Source: Desulfobacteraceae bacterium (GTDB lineage Bacteria > Desulfobacterota > Desulfobacteria > Desulfobacterales > JAABTS01). From it: 35,409 nucleotides of DNA. The stretch lies in NCBI GenBank assembly GCA_011389735.1, contig JAABTS010000009.1:1-35409 (forward strand), written 5' to 3'. Below the pieces are notes generated by a model that worked only from the letters and a program-made list of their open reading frames with translations, had not been told where the DNA came from and made no database searches. The position numbers and the translations under genes are program-made. Shown piece after piece: positions 32,715 through 35,409 of the stretch (positions are counted from its first letter, which is position 1; each line of letters begins with the position of its first letter).

Positions 32715-33743
32715 TCAAAACACAACCGTTTCCCCATGTTTCAAAAGCATGAAGGCGTTTTCGGGGAGCCCGGCTTTTTGACGCTCGTCGGCGAGTTTTT
32801 TGGGAGGTTCGTCGAATGGCTCATCGCTCAGAATGAATGTTCCCCAATGGATAGCTACGGATTTTTTCGATTTGATATCCAGATGAATTTTCACGGCCTC
32901 TTCGGGATTGACATGTTGCGGAGCCATGAACCATCTGGGTGCATAGGCCCCGATGGGGATGGCGGCGATATCGAAGGGCCCCAGTCGATCCCCGATTTCC
33001 TTGAACACCGGGCAATATCCCGTATCGCCGGCGAAAAAAAAATTAGCCGTTGACGACCGGATCACCCATCCCGCCCACAATGTCTTGTTCCTGGAAAACA
33101 GGGATCGTTTGCTCCAATGCTGAATCGGGACCGCCGTCACCGTAACGCCGCCTGTCACGGTTCGGCTTTCCCACCAGTCCAGTTCCTCGACGTTATGAAC
33201 GCCGCGGCCGGTGAACCAATCTTTCATCCCCAGCGGAACAAAAAACCGCACTGAATCGCCGCCTTTGCCGGATACGATTTGCATAATCGTTTCTTCGTCA
33301 AGATGATCGTAGTGGTCATGGGATATGACGACGATATCGATTTTCGGCAGTCGCTCGAAAGGGATTCCCGGAGGGGTGATTCGAACAGGCCCCGCCCATT
33401 CGACCGGAGACGCACGCTGTGAAAATATCGGGTCGGTCAGCAATGTCGATCCGGCGGTTTGAAACATCAAGGTGGACTGGCCGATCCATGTGAGCGTGTT
33501 TTTTTTATGGTCGGAACGAAGACAGAGGGGATTGACGCCGGCCGGAGGAAACGGGGCGGCCGTATCCTTGTCAGGCGCGCGTCCGGTCCGTGTAAGCCGC
33601 CATTTAAAAAAATCGGCGATATTCGCCTGATCATGCGCATACGGATTTTGAAATCCATTGTTGAGATGATGTGGTTTGGCCGGATTCACGGGATATCCCT
33701 TGCATCCCCATAAAACCATGAGGATCAGCGCCGCAGTTCGCAT
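32715..33743 (-). CDS. NAPE-PLD/UlaG-like metallo-beta-lactamase-fold hydrolase, lipoprotein
   Basis: 342 aa. A short signal with lipobox VLWGC (C14) predicts a lipoprotein. The MBL-fold zinc motif is SHDHYDHLD (H142, H144, D146, H147), preceded by TWIGQSTLMFQT and LLTDPIFSQRASP, and followed by VPIQHWSKR, FAGDTGYC and VAIHWGTF, the pattern of N-acyl-phosphatidylethanolamine phospholipase D-like and UlaG-like enzymes. It probably hydrolyses a phosphodiester or lipid substrate in the envelope. GGCGG close to the ATG is a weak ribosome site. The downstream end faces repeat-rich DNA. Confidence 0.93.
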   Translation of the reverse strand: MRTAALILMVLWGCKGYPVNPAKPHHLNNGFQNPYAHDQANIADFFKWRLTRTGRAPDKDTAAPFPPAGVNPLCLRSDHKKNTLTWIGQSTLMFQTAGSTLLTDPIFSQRASPVEWAGPVRITPPGIPFERLPKIDIVVISHDHYDHLDEETIMQIVSGKGGDSVRFFVPLGMKDWFTGRGVHNVEELDWWESRTVTGGVTVTAVPIQHWSKRSLFSRNKTLWAGWVIRSSTANFFFAGDTGYCPVFKEIGDRLGPFDIAAIPIGAYAPRWFMAPQHVNPEEAVKIHLDIKSKKSVAIHWGTFILSDEPFDEPPKKLADERQKAGLPENAFMLLKHGETVVF

Positions 33744-33798
33744 AGGCCGCCTTTCAAAAATTTACGTTCCGGAAAACGCCGGCTTCCGACACAGGTTC

Positions 33799-34137
33799 CT
33801 ACGGTTTTTCGTAGAAAATATAATTGGTTGAATAATCGCTGAATTCGAAATACACTTTTTTTTCGCCTTTATCGACTTCCATGTTGTGGTTGGCGTCGAA
33901 AACGCCGTAACCGTAGCGGTATGGCCGAGCCTCCTTGTCCTCGGTTCCATAAGCCGTGGAAATTTTGTCGATTTTGATGAATCTGGCGACCAGCTTGTCG
34001 CCCGCATAAATATTCAAGACGCCGTCCGTGCCGGTCCAATTCTGAAACGACCGGCTGAATTTGTTTTGTGTTTCCTGGGTGCATCCGAAAACGGCCGCGG
34101 ACACAGCAAGCAATCCCAAAAGCATGATTTTTTTCAT
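33799..34137 (-). CDS. Small lipoprotein, unknown function
   Basis: 112 aa from ATG 34137 with AGGAGG ten bases upstream. Signal peptide and lipobox: MKKIMLLGLLAVSAAVFGC with C19. The mature part is a small beta-rich domain (GTDGVLNIYAGDKLVARFIK, RYGYGVFDANHNMEVDKGEK, VYFEFSDYSTNYIFYEKP) with no family I can name. A longer frame reaching 34794 is only the antisense of serA and is rejected. It lies 55 bp upstream of the MBL hydrolase gene on the same strand, so the two may form an envelope lipoprotein operon. Confidence 0.85.
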   Translation of the reverse strand: MKKIMLLGLLAVSAAVFGCTQETQNKFSRSFQNWTGTDGVLNIYAGDKLVARFIKIDKISTAYGTEDKEARPYRYGYGVFDANHNMEVDKGEKKVYFEFSDYSTNYIFYEKP

Positions 34138-34217
34138 CGAACGATTTCCTCCTAATTGCTCAAAGATTTTTAATTGCCGGGCGTAATCGTCGTGACTCCG
34201 ACGTTCCGGGATAATAA

Positions 34218-34244
34218 TTGACGAATATGCGAAAATAATATACA
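34218..34244 (+). promoter_or_regulatory. Possible serA promoter
   Basis: TTGACG (34218-34223), a 15-bp spacer and TATACA (34239-34244). The spacer is short, so the call is tentative. It would give a leader of about 210 nt containing the palindromic element. Confidence 0.35.
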
Positions 34245-34337
34245 TGTTTTCCCGTGATGGCAAGCCGTTTTCCCGAACACGCCGATACGGCGGTTCCTGA
34301 CGGAACCCCGGTGTCCGGAATTCACTCAAAACGTACT

Positions 34338-34406
34338 GCTCCGAGCGGGTTTTTAACCCGCGTATTCCGGGGCGCGGTCGGCGGGGATTGCAAATCCCCT
34401 CGGAGC
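34338..34406. repeat. REP-like nested palindrome element
   Basis: Outer inverse ends GCTCCGAG and CTCGGAGC enclose GCGGGTTTTTAACCCGC (34345-34361) and GGGGATTGCAAATCCCC (34383-34399). The two inner hairpins correspond to those in the element at 11982-12097, in swapped order. Confidence 0.7.
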
Positions 34407-34461
34407 ATGGGACCGGCTTTCCGAAAAACGACACATTCTGAATTAAAGCGGAGGAGAAACT

Positions 34462-35409
34462 ATGTCCGGCAAGTTTAAAGTGATGATAAGAGACAATACG
34501 GACCCGGTCGCCCGGGATATCCTTGAATCCACAGGCCGAATCGACGTGGTGGTCGATAATGACAAGAAAACCAATGATCCTGACGCCTTGTCGCGAATTA
34601 TCGGGGAGTTCCACGGCCTGGCCGTGCGAAGCGGAACAAAGATTACCGAAGCCGTTATCGAAAAAGCGAAAAATCTGAAAGTGATCGGCCGGGCCGGCGT
34701 CGGCGTCGATAATATCGACGTGAAGGCCGCCACCCGGAAAGGAATCGTGGTCATGAACGCTCCCGGCGGAAATACGGTCACTACCGCAGAACACACCATT
34801 TCTCTCATTCTCTCCCTGGCCCGCAATATCCCCCAGGGAACGGCCTCCATACGCGAAGGCCGGTGGGAAAAAAAAAGCCTCTCCGGGTTCGAGGTCACCG
34901 GAAAGACGATCGGGATCATCGGCCTGGGGCGGATCGGCGGAATCGTCGCAGACAGATGCAAAGGGCTCAAGATGAATGTGATCGCCTACGACCCGTTCAT
35001 ATCAAACGACGCCGCATCGGAAATGAACGTTGAACCCGTAACTCTCGATGAATTATTCGGCCGCTCGGATATTATAACCCTTCATGTCCCCAAACTAAAA
35101 GACACCGTCAACATGATCAACGCGTCCACAATTAAACAAATGAAAAAAGGGGTTCGGATCATCAATTGTTCACGCGGCGATATCGTCAATATAGATGATT
35201 TGTATCAGGCCCTCGTAAGCGGCCATGTAGCCGGCGCCGCTCTGGATGTGTTTCCGGTGGAACCTCCCCAAACCGATCATCCCATATTTAAAGAGCCCGG
35301 AATTATTTTTACCCCCCATCTCGGCGCCAGCACCGGCGAGGCCCAGGTCAACGTCGCCACCATGATAGCCGGGGAAATTGCAGCCTATCTCATCAACGAC
35401 GTGATCACC
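34462..35409 (+). CDS. serA: D-3-phosphoglycerate dehydrogenase, N-terminal part (runs off right edge)
   Basis: 316 codons are present, open at the window end. ATG 34462 has a GGAGGAG ribosome site. Substrate-binding half: VMIRDNTDPVARDILESTG and GRAGVGVDNIDVKAATRKG. The NAD-binding motif is GIIGLGRIGG (about 153-162). Catalytic features of the D-2-hydroxyacid dehydrogenase family follow: R in NCSRGDIV, E in PVEPP and the His in TPHLGAST. SerA oxidises 3-phosphoglycerate as the first step of serine synthesis. The C-terminal regulatory (ACT-type) region is beyond the edge, so the allosteric class is unknown. Confidence 0.95.
   Translation, partial: MSGKFKVMIRDNTDPVARDILESTGRIDVVVDNDKKTNDPDALSRIIGEFHGLAVRSGTKITEAVIEKAKNLKVIGRAGVGVDNIDVKAATRKGIVVMNAPGGNTVTTAEHTISLILSLARNIPQGTASIREGRWEKKSLSGFEVTGKTIGIIGLGRIGGIVADRCKGLKMNVIAYDPFISNDAASEMNVEPVTLDELFGRSDIITLHVPKLKDTVNMINASTIKQMKKGVRIINCSRGDIVNIDDLYQALVSGHVAGAALDVFPVEPPQTDHPIFKEPGIIFTPHLGASTGEAQVNVATMIAGEIAAYLINDVIT

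Larger units (their letters stand above)
34138..34461. other. 324-bp divergent intergenic region
   Basis: Holds a possible promoter (34218-34244) and a hairpin element (34338-34406) in what would be the serA leader. No gene seen. Confidence 0.6.

Noticed and set aside
34138-34794. Minus-strand extension of the small lipoprotein to 331 aa
   Set aside because: The extra part is antisense to serA and the palindromes; the lipoprotein signal and AGGAGG site define the start at 34137.

Overview
This 35.4-kb window is gene-dense bacterial chromosome. It most likely comes from a sulfate-reducing or related Desulfobacterota (former Deltaproteobacteria), which is an inference from gene content. Pointers are a HesB/IscA-like protein with an in-frame TGA that looks like selenocysteine, a CooC-type nickel-insertion ATPase, an ADP-forming acyl-CoA synthetase, an MglA-type GTPase, large secreted LVIVD/caspase-fold proteins, and many dispersed intergenic inverted repeats. 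I see no rRNA, tRNA, CRISPR array, transposase or phage gene.

Left part (1-6.3 kb): the start of an MglA-like GTPase gene runs off the left edge on the minus strand. Next comes a NarL/UhpB-type two-component pair (response regulator and membrane histidine kinase, minus strand), then a plus-strand cooC gene followed one base later by a Ski2-like DEAH helicase gene. A strong bidirectional terminator closes this block.

6.4-16 kb (minus strand): a HesB-like selenoprotein candidate with a plausible SECIS hairpin, a macrodomain ADP-ribose hydrolase, an FmdB-type zinc-ribbon protein, an ADP-ribosylglycohydrolase translationally coupled to a penicillin-acylase-family lipoprotein, and a 1260-residue secreted protein. 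The last has 14 LVIVD repeats, an IPT/TIG domain, a caspase-like domain whose catalytic His appears lost, and a dockerin-like C-terminus.

16.3-24.2 kb (plus strand): a rubrerythrin-like ferritin protein and a secreted chalcone-isomerase-like protein, then a signalling block. The block has a PP2C phosphatase, two tandem paralogous Ser/Thr kinases that each carry a C-terminal Lcl (DUF1566) domain, an unknown 152-aa protein, a CheD-like protein lacking the catalytic Cys, and a zinc-ribbon HDOD protein.

24.2-35.4 kb: a coupled acyltransferase/SDR pair (minus); a SiaC/SiaA-like partner-switch operon headed by a 52-aa Cys/Trp-rich microprotein; an orphan solute-binding protein; an ADP-forming acyl-CoA synthetase with a small membrane protein; a NAPE-PLD-like metallo-hydrolase and a small lipoprotein (minus); and the start of serA, which runs off the right edge.

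The intergenic DNA is unusual. About ten copies of a roughly 105-bp imperfect palindrome lie between genes in both orientations. There are also several other palindromic element families and hexanucleotide (CCCGAT/ATCGGG) repeat hairpins. The most notable points are the selenocysteine HesB-like gene, the two pseudo-enzyme signatures (CheD Cys to Gly, caspase-like His to Pro), the phosphorylation-signalling block with the separate Sia-type module, and the inverted-repeat family.
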